NCBI RefSeq assembly: GCF_028769735.1 | Contig: NC_088172.1 | Coordinates: 67,604,631-67,668,630 of the forward strand | Reading direction: 5' to 3' | DNA: 64,000 bases | From: Zonotrichia leucophrys gambelii | Taxonomy: Eukaryota > Chordata > Aves > Passeriformes > Passerellidae | In this document: one piece after another, positions 1-14,200 of the stretch | Numbering within the stretch: the first letter of the stretch is position 1 | Layout: each line of letters opens with the position of its first letter | Made by a program: the position numbers and the translations under genes | The notes under the pieces: model-generated | Databases searched by the model: none | Told to the model about the DNA's origin: nothing | What the model saw: only the letters and a program-made list of their open reading frames with translations

Positions 1-3000
1 AAGGCAACTTGTGTATGTGCCTACTACCTCATCTCAAACAGTTCTCTGAAATGGGAACTCTTCCAATTGTTCATTCACTTGCCATAATTTAACCATCACA
101 CTGACTACAATATTTCCTTTCCTTTGTTCGTCTTCAAATGACCATGCAAGTATGCGCTGTGCTTATGTACTGCATTATAACCATAGCTGTAATATTTCAG
201 CTAATATTTTTGCATAATAGTGCAGATGTAATAACCTTTATGTTTTTTTATAAACAGGTAATAAATCTATAAAATTTTTATATGCTCTATTAATTTGGCA
301 AGTGTAATTATGTATCCTTAGTAGTAGGGAGAAGTTATGGTAGATTTCTATCAATTTAATTAAAGCTTCATCAAGAGAATAGTTGTTCTAGCATGTGTGT
401 GGAATGATTGCACACTAGATCCATGTACAGGAACTTTTTGAAGTAGTGTCCTTCTACAGTGGATTTCTCTTTTTGTGGGTGGTGAAGGGGATCCCTGGAT
501 CCTGATAACAAGCTGGTAATATTTTATCTCTGGCTTTGCAGTCTTTATCACTGTAACTGCAGAACTTCTTTCTAGCATGGGCCTTATGTTTTTCTTAGGG
601 AAGTGGAAGGCATAAGTTCTTAAATGATACAACAGTTTAGTAGTATTTGCTTCTACATGTTAAATGCAAATCCCAGTGAAAAATGTGCATGTGGATGGAT
701 GTGAGTAGTTCTAGGAGATGTACAAACCAAAGCCAAATATGTCCTTATTGTTATCGTTCATGTATACTGTATAGTAAAATTTCCCTGTATTGGAACCAGA
801 AGTAGTTTTATGAGAAAAAACTTGGATCAGGGTGTACCCCTGCTGCAAGCTGAGTGCTGTGGTCCCTGTGCTGGACTACTGTTGATCGTTCTGCTTCTGG
901 CTTCTTCACTTCTCAGTATCTGTAATACCTGTGACCGGCTGCAGAAACTTCCCTCCCTCCTTCGCCTGCCTCCAGCCAGAGCTCCTTGCTACCTGCTGGC
1001 TAAGGCACTCTGCAGGGATCTAAAAGTTGTTGGTTCAAAGAACTTTGGCCATGGAGGGTAAAGTAATGCACATTTTACCTTCTTTGCAGGTGTTTCTGCT
1101 ACTGGACAATTGTATAAAATACTGTGTTTGGTGGTTCCTTTTGGCCTGTGTTAGCAATATACGGATCACATCCAGAGTTACAGGCTCTCTTGGATGTTTA
1201 GGCACCCCTTTGCACCCCTCTGGTCACAGAAGCAATGACAGTGTACCTTGAGATTTTCATGCTGTGTTTCTTTGATTTAGAGGGAATTGAGCTAGTTCAG
1301 AGTATGTTGTAGATGCATGCTCTGAGCATGAAGGAAAACGAAGCCCAAATATGTTTTGCCTGAATACTAGTTTGAATAACAGGAGATATGCTCATCCCCT
1401 CTATATGTATTCCAGATAAATCTCAAGAAGTCTCTTACCGGTTGATCTCTCAACAAGGTGTGGTATTTTCTTTCCTCTCTCTTTTTTTTAATTTTAATTT
1501 TTTTTTTTATGAAGGCGAAGGCAATCACAAACCAGAAGCTCATTAATTTGCTATATTTTTAGGTATGACAACTTGAAATAATAAACCATTGGCCATTATT
1601 GTTTTAAATTATCTTTTAAAGTCAAGTACATGACACACCATGTCAGGAGGAAGCAGAATATCACTCTGATAGCTTAGGTTTACAGCTTTTGCTTAATTAA
1701 AGCTTTTCTTATTTAGGTTGCTTAAATTCCACCTGATTCCTTTGGATTTTGTCACTCTGTAAGCAGTGTGTGCTATTTATATATTTTATGAACATTTAGA
1801 ACATAATTTCTCTGGGATAACGAAAATGCTGAGGAATACAACAGATTTCTAAATATGGCATTTTGAGTTCTTATTATATTCTATTCTAAAAACCCCAGCA
1901 AGCCTAATTCCCCCTACCCCCTAAAACTCCACCAAGCTCCAGATATTTCATTCACCTTTTGTAGTAATTTTAAGTCTAGAAAGTGTCCTCTACATGCTTT
2001 ATAGTTGATATAAGGTTGATAGTCTTTGCCAGAGCCCTTTAATGTCAAAATGTATTTGATGTTAACCAGAGAGCTCCAAGAAATAGAATTTGCTAATTTC
2101 CTTAACTGTTTCAAAAGATACCCTATGCTTTTCCACTTCTAGGCTTAATTGCAAAATAAAAGCAACTAAGAATTAATGTTACCTAGAAAATATTGAATGG
2201 TATGGAAAATTATGTTCTTTTTTAAATTCTTTACTCAAGAAAATTATTTTTTTACATCAAACACATTGATTTCTCCTGTGTTGGATATAATATTAGGGAT
2301 TTAGTCTTCCAAAAAATTCTTATAGGCAGGTTTGGTTTTTTTTTTTATGTTATACTGTTCTTTTTCCGAAAAAAAGCTGCAAATATTAATCCAGTTTTCT
2401 AATATTTTTTTATTTTAAATTTATGTTCTTTATAAGCATGTTGGCTATAGTTTTAAAACATCCTAATTAAACACATAAGTGCTCAGTGAAGGATGACTAT
2501 GCAAAAAACTGGTTTTATATAGCAGTTTTGACTCCACTTTGTCTGAGTCTCTTTGGTGGTATTTCAGATGGACTAGGTAGCCTTCTCGGCTTGAAAAGTA
2601 CTGCTTGATTTCACCATATTTTTTTTCTGCCTTACTCTAAGAAAGCTCATGTTACTTGTAATGTATTTTCCGTAGTGGCTTGTCAAATAAATCAATTAGT
2701 AAAGTTTAGCTAATTCTGGTGCTTCTAGTAAGGAAAGTTAAAGAAAGAAGCATGTGTCTGCATATTGCATAATAGAGGAATTTTGAGTGGCACAGGGATG
2801 TGGGCTCTCACCACTCACTTGTACGTTCTGGAAAATGTAGCTTTGTTGAAATCAAAGCACAGACGATTATGAGGAAATAATTCAGTTTACATTTTTCAGA
2901 ATTCTAAATAAAAAATTAAAAATTCAAAGAAGTAAAATGAAAAACAAACAAAAATGTCCCCAATTGTCATAGTCCTATAAAGTTTTAGTACTGGTTACAA

Positions 3001-4471
3001 ATAAAACCAAATTTCAGAATATTGGAATACTTATGTTTCTTGAGAAATTCTACTTTCCAACTTCTTCTAAGAAACTAATTGATTAGATTTGGATATTTTT
3101 AAAAAGTGCTTGTCTATTGAATCCAAAAAGCCTGCTAGCTGATCTTTTCTAGACATTATGCACTAGCAAATTTGTGTAGCTATGTGGCCTCTCGAATGGC
3201 ATGGATTCATTCTTCCACGTTTTAGGCTGTAATCCCCAATCACTGTAGTCCAGAGGAGGTTATCAATTTTGCTGTGAAGAGATCTGCCTTCCCTCAGCCT
3301 GGGCTGCCTAAACCTATCCTCATACATGTCACTCTTTGCTGCAGCATGAAGGTTCACACAGGTAGTCAGTGTAACTTGATTTTGGCAAAAGCTGTCAATT
3401 TTTGTTTTGAGTTTGTTTATTTTTTTCTTTCTTTGGTCGGTTTTGTTTTGTTTTTTGTGGTTTTTTTGCTGGTTAATTTTGTGCTACTTTGGTTAGTCAT
3501 TCCTCTACCTTTTGAATAGTCTTTGTACTCTCTGACCCATGTTCATCCTCATGCCTCTAAAGTTTTCTTCTGCATTTTCTTTGTGTTTCCCCCAGCTTTA
3601 CTCTGTCCATTTATCCATGGTGATAATGTAGCCATCTATGTAGCCCTGTGACCTTTTCCTGCTCATAATATATCCAGTATTTCTTGAGCCTTTGTATCAC
3701 GTGAGAAGATGACTGTGCCTAAAGAATTTGAGTTGATGCCTTTTTGATAACCTATTGCTTCCCTCTTTGTCCCACCCCCCAATTCCCTCTCCCCCCAATT
3801 AAAAATCCATCCCAGCTGCTGTCATGCTGAGTGTACTCAACTTACTTATGAAAATATTTGGTGTCTATGGACTTTGAAATGCTTGGATTTCTTGCAAGAA
3901 AGTTAGATTATATGTGTCACAGTTGCTTAAACAGAAGCATTGCAGGATTGCCTGTTTGCTGGAAAGACATGCCAGGGACTTGGATGAATTTCACTGTCAG
4001 GTACATTTTTTAGCTCGTGTAGTAACATGAACAGCGCCAGCACTATTAAGGCCTCAGAACTGCTATTCACAAAATTACTAAGCCATTAGTCTGTAAAGTA
4101 ATGTGACAGTGGTAGTAAAGGAGAAAGAGTAATGTACTGGTATTTATGACTGCTTTTTGTCATTTATACCATATCCTTGAGAGACCTCCTGCTCCCATTT
4201 TTCTTGCAGTACAACAGAGGGTCATTTTTTAGTTATCTTGGGTGCACTGGATTTTCTCCAGATCTTTCATGTCACTGCCAGTTAAATTGAATAGTATTAA
4301 CATTTATATTCTCCAGCCTCCAGAAGTTGAAGTCTTGGGGGCTTTCCCAGAGTGAATCTGAAGGACTTTAAAATGTTGATAGTTGCCTATTTGTTAAATC
4401 TCTTGATTTCGTCTAATTTAAAATTTTTGAAGTCCTTAACCTGCTCTTCTATTGGATATTTTTTGACACAG

Positions 4472-4508
4472 TAACTGGCTAACTGGCTGGTAACTGGTTA
4501 ACTGGCTA
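4472..4508 (+). repeat. Short tandem repeat of TAACTGGC
   Basis: Four to five degenerate TAACTGGC/TAACTGGT units in tandem. Confidence 0.8.
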
Positions 4509-5617
4509 GTTTTGGCAGTGGATCAGTCCATTCATGTGCTATGTACATCATTTTTAGGTATGGCTTTGGTATATTTTTTTTGGTCATTGTAAGATATTGT
4601 AAGGGACCTATCATGGCCTCATGGGAACTCTGGGTTGGTCAGTGAGCTGGACTGAAATCAGAATCTCAGCTGTAAGTACTGTAACACTTTAAGGAGAAAA
4701 TTTATGACCAGCCTTGTGGAAATGTGCCTCAATTTCATGTGTTACAGTGTCTGCCTTATATGAATGTATTTATAGTTTTAAAGTGTTTTTCTGAATGAAG
4801 ACAATGGCCAAGTTCAAACAGGCTTTAGCAAATCAGGCTGTTACAAAGCAATTAGTAGAAGCAATTCTACCAGAATGTTTTTCTCATTGAGTACTTTATA
4901 ATCTTTTTCTGTGAAAAGTTTGTATAAATGATTACAGTGAAGGCACAGTGCAGGATATGCATCCCGTGAAAATGAGAATTTTTTAAAACTTTCCAGAGTT
5001 TTTAAAATTTTCCAGAGTCCTGTACAAATACAAGCCCTAAGCTTTTATCTCTCCTGTTTTCCTTTTACTTCTGCTCTTTCCAACTCTTCTTCCCTCTTCC
5101 CTGTTCCCTTCTCTTTTAAGGATGCTTTTTGGAGGTGAACACGTGTTTGTGAGCTACACTGTCTCCAAAACAAACAAAGGAGGGTGGGGAGATGATGAAG
5201 GGGAGGAGGACAGGGAAAAGATGCAGCTGCTCATTTTTAATTTTTGAAACTAGCTTTGAATTCTTGGCATTTGCTTAAGCTTTATAATAAAAACTAGGGG
5301 CATGACTGAAACACTGCGTCTTTGTTCTAGTGTGGTTGCCAAAAAGAAATTCTTAAAATAGTAACAAATAGATGATTTGAATTCTTGTCTAAAATAGTAT
5401 CGATGGAAGATGTTTTGCCAGATGAGATTGCATGCATAGAGCATTGCCACAGCAGTGAAAGCTTTTGGAAAATCAGCCAACACCATATGTTGTTTTTTTA
5501 TTCTGTGCTGCCAACATCCAAGTCAGTAGAAGGTATTTTCCTTTATTTCACCTGCCAGGAAGTAGAAATCCCTATAGCATTTCTTCCTATAAATCTATTG
5601 AAGCTGCTCAAGCTGTG

Positions 5618-6182
5618 TGCCCTCAAAGCAAAGAAGGCCAGCAGCATCCATCCCAGCATTAGGAAGAGCATTGCCAGCATGTTGAGTGGAGATCCTGCCC
5701 ATCTAACCAGCCCTGGTGAGACACATCTTGAGTACTGGGCCCAGTTTTGTACTCCCCAGTGCAAGAGACATGTGGACAAAGTAGAGTGAGACCAGCAAAG
5801 GGGCATAAAGATGATTGGGACTGGACTGTTCAGCCTGAAGGAAAGAAGGACTCGGAGGGGATTTTGTCTGTTTGTATAAGTATCTTGTGGAGGGGGAAAT
5901 AAAACAGATGGAGCCAGTTCAGGTTCCTCTTGGCTGTTCCCAGCAAGAGGACAAAATGCATTGGGTTCAAACTGAAACACAGGGATATTTACCTGAACAC
6001 AGAAAACCACCTGAACACTGGTACAGACTGCACAGAGAAAGTGTGGAGTCTCTTTCCATCCTTGGAGATACTCAAAGCTGGCAGACCAGGACCCTGAGAA
6101 ACCCACCTCAGCTTGAGCAGAGGGTGGCTTTGGTGGCAATCTCTAGAGGCGCCTGCCATCCTCAGTGAATCTGTAATTCTTG
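5618..6182 (+). mobile_element. CR1 LINE fragment, 3' part, sense orientation
   Basis: Degraded copy of the 3' end of a chicken-repeat-1 (CR1) non-LTR retrotransposon. Recognisable blocks include AAAGAAGGCCAGCAGCATCC, CATTAGGAAGAGCATTGCCA, the CCAGCCCTGGTGAGACACATCTTGAG segment at about 5708-5733, TGGGACTGGACTGTTCAGCC, and a stretch ending TCTTTCCATCCTTGGAGATA near 6070. These match the end of the reverse transcriptase frame and the 3' untranslated region. The end near 6182 (GAATCTGTAATTCT) resembles the terminal CR1 octamer region. Frameshifts and deletions make it inactive. The antisense open frame at 5543-6139 lies over this element and is not a gene. The 5' border is approximate. Confidence 0.85.
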
Positions 6183-6410
6183 TGTGCCTCTGCTTTGGTG
6201 TCTAGCTGAAAAACCGGAGTATGTCAGATACCACTAAACAAGTTTTACGCTCTTACATATTTTTCTGAGTGGTAATATTAGTGAAATAATATTATTAACA
6301 CTATTAGAGAAAAATTTGTGGTTGAAGAACAAAGCTTGAAACAATGTGTGGAATGAGACGTGTTTGGGGCTTTGTTGCACAACCTTTCACATGTTAGTGA
6401 GCTCTTGCCT

Positions 6411-6483
6411 GCATAAGTAGTCTCACTGACGTCAATGGGACTACTCCTGTAAGTGTTCACCAGTGCAAATAAGGGTTGCACAA
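6411..6483. repeat. Possible old amniote repeat relic
   Basis: CACTGACGTCAATGGGACTA, then CTCCTGTAAGTGTTCACC and GCAAATAAGGGTTGCAC. This resembles a recurrent sequence phrase (GAAGTCAATGGGACTACTC...GTGTTTGCAGGATTGGG) that I know from old interspersed repeats in birds, turtles and crocodilians. The family is not assigned. Confidence 0.4.
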
Positions 6484-7892
6484 TATGTCCTTGTCTGTAG
6501 AATACAAGTGTACGTAACACAGTATTTAATTATCACTTCAAACCTCCTTTACCTCAGTAGCATATTCTTTTAAATATCTCAAATTATACTGCTTTTCCTA
6601 GGCTGTATTTTACTGACATAGAGATATCATTACATCCATCACCATACAACTGAGCAGAGATAGCATCTCTGAAAATCATCTTTCCTTCTGTTCATTTATA
6701 CAGCTGAAAAAAAGAGCTGACAGAAAAAAAGAAAATAATTCTCTTCCTTGATAGTGTTTTAAATAAATTGGAGTCTCTAACTTTTTTCTGACAGTTTGAT
6801 GGAGTCAGTGCTTTACTTTCAGTGCTAATTAGTCTGATGGTATGCTTTCTATTCCCCACAAAAGAATGAAATAGGTTGGTTCTTTTTTATTTTAAATGTC
6901 AGTCAAAGTTCAATTTTGTATAAAGAGGCACCTTGCATCTATACTTTACAGTAATACAAAAAGTAGAGTAAAAAGCAGTTTCAAAGATTAATTATGTGAT
7001 GCCATCTTTTTGTATTTCAACTGTATTGCTAAAATGTCTGCTTTTTAGCCCTTTTGGTGGTGTTAGGGGAAGGCTGTGATGTACCCTCTAACATTCAAGT
7101 GATAAAGCTGGAGTCTCTGTCATGAAAACTTGGTTTTTTGGATGGTCTTTAGAAGCTTTTATATTTTTGAAGTTCTTTTCTTGTTTTAGCTATCGCAGTT
7201 TTTGTCAAGGTGCTTGAATTAGGTTAGAGAATTTTCTGGAACTACTGTAGGAATAGTTGAATATTTGAATATGGATACTTGGAGCTAAATCTCTTTGGAA
7301 TTGTGAAATGTTGTAGGAATACAGTGTTATAATTTAGAAATTAGAGCCTGTTCCACTGTGTAAAGAGGATAGATGTTATTCATTCAGACCAGTGGTACCT
7401 TTATGAAGAATTGATTTGTAATGCTGAAAACTCTTTCAAGATAATCGTTAAAGTAGGAAAGAAAAAAAATTAATTGCCAGAAGGTAAAATAAGAAAAATC
7501 GATACTGCAATTAGAATGGTATTTAAATTTTTTTTTTTCTTTATTTAATAGGTACACCCATTTTATACCTATTAGTAACCTGAAGAGATGAATTGGAAAC
7601 TGGACTAAACTCTTTTACAGCTTAGTCTTTTATTTGAAATAAGATGTCTTTTTTCAAAAAAAATATGTGTACCAGCTCAGCCTTCAATTTGTTAGGCTTC
7701 ATGTACATTTAGAGACGACACCCTTTGTGTTAATCAATAGGTCAGGATCTTGGCAGCACTTTCTATCTGTCTTTAAACAAATGAACCTGTAAATATCATA
7801 TCCAATTTGTAGATCAAATAAGAATATCACCTTGCAGCCTGCTTCTTGCATCCTTTCTAGTTTTCCATTCAGCAACTCATCAGGTTTGTGCA

Positions 7893-8180
7893 TAGTTGTC
7901 TTTTTTGACTTCAGCACAGCTTTTGATGTTGTCTCTCACAGAATCCTGCTGGACTAAATGTCCAGCACACAGCTGGATAACAGTGTTAGGTGATGGGTGA
8001 GCAACTGGCTCCCAGGTCAGGCACAAAGGGTTACAGTGAATGGGGTGACATCAGACTGGGTATCTCTCACTAGTGGCGTTCCACAGGGTGCCATCCTTGG
8101 GTCTGGGCTCTTCTGCATCTTCATAAATGAACTGGATGCAGGACTTGAAGAAATATAATTTGCAGAATATGTGAAATTCA
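7893..8180 (+). mobile_element. CR1 LINE fragment, reverse transcriptase core, decayed
   Basis: Internal fragment of CR1 ORF2, sense strand. Translated piecewise it gives DFSTAFD-like and SHRILLD-like segments, then TSGVPQGA at about 8070-8093 (the conserved RT motif preceding the catalytic strand), then [14 protein letters not shown]. Where the catalytic motif should follow, the sequence reads a stop and F-A-E-Y, so the active-site aspartates are lost. No 3' end is attached, so this is a separate truncated relic rather than part of the copy at 5618-6182. Borders are approximate. Confidence 0.85.
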
Positions 8181-9552
8181 TCATTTAGACTAATTTGTAT
8201 ATTTTTCTAAATGTTTTATTTTATACATGATGTCTAGAAAGTGCTGGGCTAGCATAGTTTGCTTTTGAAGAGCTTCCTATGAACCAGATCAAACCTCTCT
8301 GGATGTGGCTGTGTTATATTTATTCTATTAGTACTTTTTAGTGACCAGTTTCTCTGAGTTTTGTACCTTCTCATTTTGTGAAGGATGTTGACTGTGTTTC
8401 TTTTTAAGCATCCTAAGACTTTAATTTTGGAGGGGATTTAAAAAGAATGACAAATCCTGCTCTGTGGTGCTGCAGATAGGGTCCTGGTGTCACTAAAGCA
8501 GAGACTCTGAGGTGTCCAGTCTTGTTGCTAAGTAGCATGTTATTTGACTGTGTGTAGGTGTTATTCCAGAAGAGTCCTGTGCTCTGGGAAACTGTCCTAA
8601 CATGCCTACTAATCCAAGTGTTCAGGTGAAGTGGAGTGCTCCTTTCAGAAGGAAGAACATTCTCTGTCTCCAGTTTAGTGAAAAAACAGAATGAGACTTG
8701 GAACAGGCATGTAGTATCCATCAAAGGTTTCATCACAGTGAATCTTGTTTGTGGAATAAGTTAAGGTGCAGTTTATAAACAGGAGTGCACACTTATATTG
8801 GTAAGTATATTAAAGAGGATTTACAGAACTTTATTCACAGAAGTTTGTTTTAAGTAATAAATCAGCAGTAAAAGACTGGTAATAAAGGGAATGGGACAAC
8901 TTTTAAGACAGAAGAGTTCAGTCAAAAAGGGAGCTACTCCAGGATTAGGTGTCAGGTGAGAGGAAGACATTACATCAGCCAGAAGTTATTACTGGAGAAG
9001 ACATAAATCAAGAACTTGGTCCCAACACCTGTTCTCAAGGGAAGAGTGAGGGCATTCTAACCTTGCTTAATCATTAGATTTTAACTAGTTTAATTTGAAG
9101 CTGTATATACTCTTTTAAGAGATTAATTATGTGCATGTTCTGAGGGACTTTGCATACTTCATAATGAGTTATTAATGTATTTTAGTATTTATTTAGTCTT
9201 TATTAAGATATGCATTACTCTTCAGGTATATTTTGGGCAGTAGCAAGGTATGTTGCACAAGAGAAAGAAAAAGGCAGATAATTATACTGAGATGTTCCTT
9301 CTACATCTATGAATACATTTTAACCTACTTCAGTATAACGCTTTACTTATAATACATTAATAATTATTTTTATCAGTAACCTTAAGATGATACATAAATC
9401 TCTCCAGCAAATGCTTGAAATTATTTGATTACAATTTGCAAGTCCTAGAGCACGTCTGTAGTCCTTTTGTTAGCTTTTTGCAGAGTGTTAATTAAATTTC
9501 CAAATTTGGTTCCGTCATGCACCTGGAAGCAGAATGAAGCTTTTTACAGACC

Positions 9553-9600
9553 CCTCGGAGTTACTCCAATGTGCTAATGAGAACTGGAGAAAAGCTCCTC
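9553..9600. repeat. Possible old amniote repeat relic
   Basis: CGGAGTTACTCCAATGTGCT followed by GAGAACTGGAG resembles the GGAGTTACTCC...TTACACCAGTGTAAC...GAGATCAGAATC phrase of the same class of old amniote repeats. Short and uncertain. Confidence 0.3.
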
Positions 9601-11271
9601 TCAAACCAGGAAAGTAAGACAGAGTTTTAAAAAGCTCCATGCATTAACTAATGGATGATATTACAGCATAACAGCATACATACAGGATTATGCCATTCAG
9701 ACAAGTTGAAGAGTATTTTGAAACCCCATGAAAAATGAATACTCAAACTGAGAATATGTTGACTCCATTAGGCATACATATAATTCCTATGGAAGGATTA
9801 TAGGACTTTTAGCTCTAGCTAATGAAAACTGATTTTTCATCAGGAATTTTATATGGTTTTTTGCTTTTTATGTTAATACTGAAGCAGGGCTCAGAGCTGC
9901 TAGTACTGTGCAGTTCTTGAGTGTTAGATTTTGGGAGACATAAGCAGCTGAGTATCTACAGATGTCTAGGACTCAGGCTTGCAAGATGCTGATAATATCA
10001 GAAAAACCACCATGAAAGTTGGTGGAAACTTGAGGCCTGCTGTCCATGCCTTAGCATCTGGCATGTTCAAGTGCATCCCTGACTTTTTCATCAGGAATAT
10101 GGGATTTGAATTTCAGGATACAGGATGTGGTGGTTGTTGATATTCTTTTTGTATGAGCACATTCCAGTTCTGTTTAGCTGAGCTGGTCTTTATTTTCTAT
10201 CTCTAAACTTCAGCAGTGCTGCTGGCATCCTGGCTTAGATGTCATGTGGCTACTGCTGTCATTTACATGTATACAGATCATGCAGGTTTAGGCAGTTATT
10301 GGAGGCTCATGTAATTTAACATTCACCTTTGAATGAAGATTTGAAACAGTTAATAGTAAAATGTGTTATCTGTGAAAAAAACATAAACCCTTTTAAAATA
10401 CCTAAATCAGCAGTGAGGTGTTTTCAGATACTGCGTTATTGGTTTTCACTGGTGATATGCTGGGGCCATGTATTGGGCTGTTTTTAGCAATCTAGAAGAG
10501 ATTTGGAGGAGGAGGGGCAAAAAAGGTGACTGGAGCTGCTCACAGACATGCTTGTGAATTGATTTTTTGAGAAAAGAGAAATCAAAGAGGTTTGACCATT
10601 CTGGTGGCTTCTTGTTAGTGATTATACTTTTTGCCAGACCAGTAATGTCAGGGTTTCAGAGGGTTTGGGCACTTGGTCACATTACATTCCTGTGTACTTA
10701 AATGGATTAAGATAAAAAGTCTGACTTGAAAAGGATATTTCAAAACTGACTGTGCCTGTGGTTTTGAATCCTGATGCTTTGAACAAAGAAGGGATTGATT
10801 TAATGGGATTAATGCTTAATCCAAATGAAGCAATGTACACACATGCCTTGAATGCTTTTGAGAATAACTACAAATATCACTTATAAAGTTCTGTATAAAA
10901 ATACAGAGAGTTGATCTTTGTGTAAGTAAGAGATGGGACAAGACTGCTTTAGATAAAGGAGTACACAGGCAAAGCTGTGCTCAAATTAGGTCTTCTGGAT
11001 GACTTTCACATATTTCAAGTCTTCTTTTTTCATACAAGTATGACATTCATTTTCAAATGCTGATTTTGAGGAAGTGTGGCACTTTGCTCTTCATAATTTT
11101 GGTATTTCAGATAAGGAAAAATATTTTCAAATTAGGCATTTTTTAGCTACGTGGAGAAATGAAGACTTTGCCTATATTTACTGTGACTCTGCGGCCTCTC
11201 TAATTTCAGGGAAGAATTGCTTATTAAACCAAACTAGTTAATTATTGTATTTTTTTTAAATTTGAATTACT

Positions 11272-11286
11272 TTGTTGTTGTTGTTG
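11272..11286 (+). repeat. TTG microsatellite
   Basis: Five TTG/TGT units following an A/T-rich run. Confidence 0.8.
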
Positions 11287-14200
11287 CTAACAGATGCAAC
11301 ATTGACAGTATTTATAGTTATTTCTTTTTGTGTTTATTGGTAAAAGCCTTCTTGATATACAAAATCTACCTGACTTCTTACAATGACCAGTGTACATCCT
11401 CACAATGTATTTTCAAATGATTGGATCCTGTCTAAATGGGAAAAAGGGTTTGGAGGGAAGCAATGGCTGCAGTCTGTCAGAGATTAGCTGCTCAAGGAAA
11501 AAATGCTGACCCTTGGTAAGAATTAGGCTGGCTCATCAGTTTTACCCCTTGTTTTCTGACTCCCCATGTGCCCCCCAGACTGGGAAGCAGACAATTTAGA
11601 TGAAAATTAAAATTCTTGCCTAATCATGAGGTTTGATTAAGTTAGTGGTTTTAGAAAAAGGACCAAATATCGCAACGCTAATGAAAAAATGGCAAGAATT
11701 GCTAATGACGTGTGTGACTCATGCTGCTAAATGGAGCAGATTTTTAAACATAGCTCTAGGCTTCAATTCTTTCAGCTCATTCACAGTCAGTTCTGCTTTA
11801 TACTGAGCTCAGTGAAGCTATTCTCAGAGGAGAGTGCAGTGTGACATGGATTAAGAGTCAGAGAGCAGAGCCATTAATCGATTTAGTACTACACAGGTTA
11901 TCTAATATCTAAGAAATTTTTAAAATATTTTAGGCAGCATAAAAAGCTGAAAGCAGAAATATGACTGTCTAGTGATTTTTACTTTATAATTTTTTTTCTC
12001 TAAAGAAAGGCTGTTGAATTCTGGCTCAAAAGCAAGGAATAATTACTGATAATTGATGTTTGAAGGTTTTTTGTTTTATTTTTAAACCCAGTTCTGCTAT
12101 ATCTGAGTTAGTAAATAGTGCAAAGGAGCATTCTTATGTACTAGAATTGGATTTCTGTCTAGAATAGTTCTTGGCATTGCATTTTCCAAGCCAGCTAGTG
12201 ATGTCCTGGGCAAGTCTCAAATGTTGCTCTGTAGTAGGGTCAGGTCAGGGATGGTTCCCAGCAGGCAGTCAACCTCAGCTGAGGCAATTTCCCCTCAGCT
12301 TCATTGCTGGAGATCAAGAAAGCTTAATAGTAAGGATGAAGGAGTTATAAACCACAGATGGAGTTATAAACCACTCATTTTAAATTGAGATCTACACAGC
12401 GTAGCTGGGTCTACCCAAGGTAGCTGGGTGTGGTGGTCGGGAAGTGAGTGCTGGGCTGCCCCAAGTGCTGGGCAGCTGTAGCTGTTGTTGTTCAGAGGGG
12501 AATGAAAAGAGGAAGAACATATCTGATATGTGTGTATCCTTCATTTTTAAATTACAAATTCAGAACAAATAGTTAATGTGTACATAAAACACAACAACAG
12601 GAAGTTGTGTCAGATAGCAGCACTGAAATGTGAGTTGATAATTTTAAAATAAGAATACAAGAGAGAAAGCTGATTTGGTGTGTTTTTAATTAAACAGGAT
12701 ATATGCATGGAGGGTAAACTCCACTGCATAAATGGAATGAATGGACATCCAAATCAAATGCCAGATTCCTCCTTTAATTCCCAGAGCAATTATTCCAGTC
12801 TTTCTGTGCTTTCTGGCCTTCTGAGTGGCCAGAGTTCAGCCCTCCTGAGTGATGGTTCCTTTTGGGGACTGTCACAGCTCTGTCAGAGGACAGATGGGTT
12901 CCAAATACAAGAGGTGATGCTTTCTGAGGATGCATGAAATGAAGTGAGGGGAGTTTTTGTTTGGGCTGCTAGGGAGGAAGTGTATAGACCAACACAGTGA
13001 AGAATGTGCCTTTTCCTTCGCTAGGCACTGCTGATGTATACGCTTGATGCTCCACACAAGAAATGGTGAACGAGAATGAGAGAAGTCCTTGCATTACTGG
13101 AAGTCATGGGAAGTAGCAGTGAGGGGAGAAGTAGTAGAGGAGAAATATTTTTAATATGAGTGAATGTAGAAAAGTTTGCTGCCTCAAATATTTAGGACCA
13201 ATACGTTAGTAACAGAAAAAATAATAACCAGCATTGACTTATGTTATGTTTGTTGTTATTCTGTAAATGGCACCTGATTGGCATGATAAACTTTAGTTTC
13301 CTGAGTGTGGGTGTGTTATTGTCCTTTTTATGTAAATCATTGCCTCTAAATATTCAAATAGGGTTTTTTTTTACATTTTTCAGAATTAAGGGATTGCAAT
13401 GCTTCAATAGAGAGGTCAAATTTAACAAAAACACATGTACTAGAAGTTTTCAGGAGCATGTGAATGTTCAAGAGGCCAAGTGTGTGCATGTTGTTATGCA
13501 ATAACTTTATTCTAATATGCACCTTACAATCAAGAAGGCTTTCCATATGCCATAAAATAATTGCTTCTTCATAGCTGTAAAATGCTCTTACATTCAGGCA
13601 TCTTTACAACACTTTTTAGCCTTAATGCACATAAAACATAAACCATTAAAATTTCGTTGAAAATACTTGTATTTATACATTTTGTGAAGTTACAATGTGT
13701 TATTGTTAGTTTTGGTTGTGAGTTTGTATGTGTGCAGGGTGTGTTTTTTGATGCAGCAATCTAACAATTGGGAGCTGACCAATAAGTTTGCCTTAATCTA
13801 TGTAGAAAATAGGTTTAAGTCACTCCTTTTTAACTCTGCAAACATAGTTGTAAATCTTGTTCTTCTTTCTCTCATCTACAAATCCCACATTGAGAAAGAA
13901 CATGTGCACAGATACCTTTAGTGAAATAAAGATGGGTAATTTAAAGACTGTTTAGGAATTCTTATATCAGCTCCATCAATTACTTTTCTGTATAAGGTTA
14001 AAGCAGAGTTTTTAGCTTTAGGTTGCTGAAGTTGCATAATATCTGGATATTAAACTTGAGACCTGTAGACTGAAGTCTTATTTCAAATTGATATTTTATT
14101 GAATTCTGATGTGTCTTTTACAAAGCCCACAATATATAAAGGTCTGGATCAAGAAAAAAATGGTTATTTTCACTGAAGAAACAAATCGATCCTTTCAGAA

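Noticed and set aside
1016..1050. Possible tRNA B-box-like GGTTCAAAG
   Set aside because: No cloverleaf arms or A box at the right spacing; no tRNA gene is supported anywhere in the window.
5543..6139. 198-codon open frame on the minus strand
   Set aside because: It lies antisense over the CR1 fragment at 5618-6182 and has no recognisable protein family.
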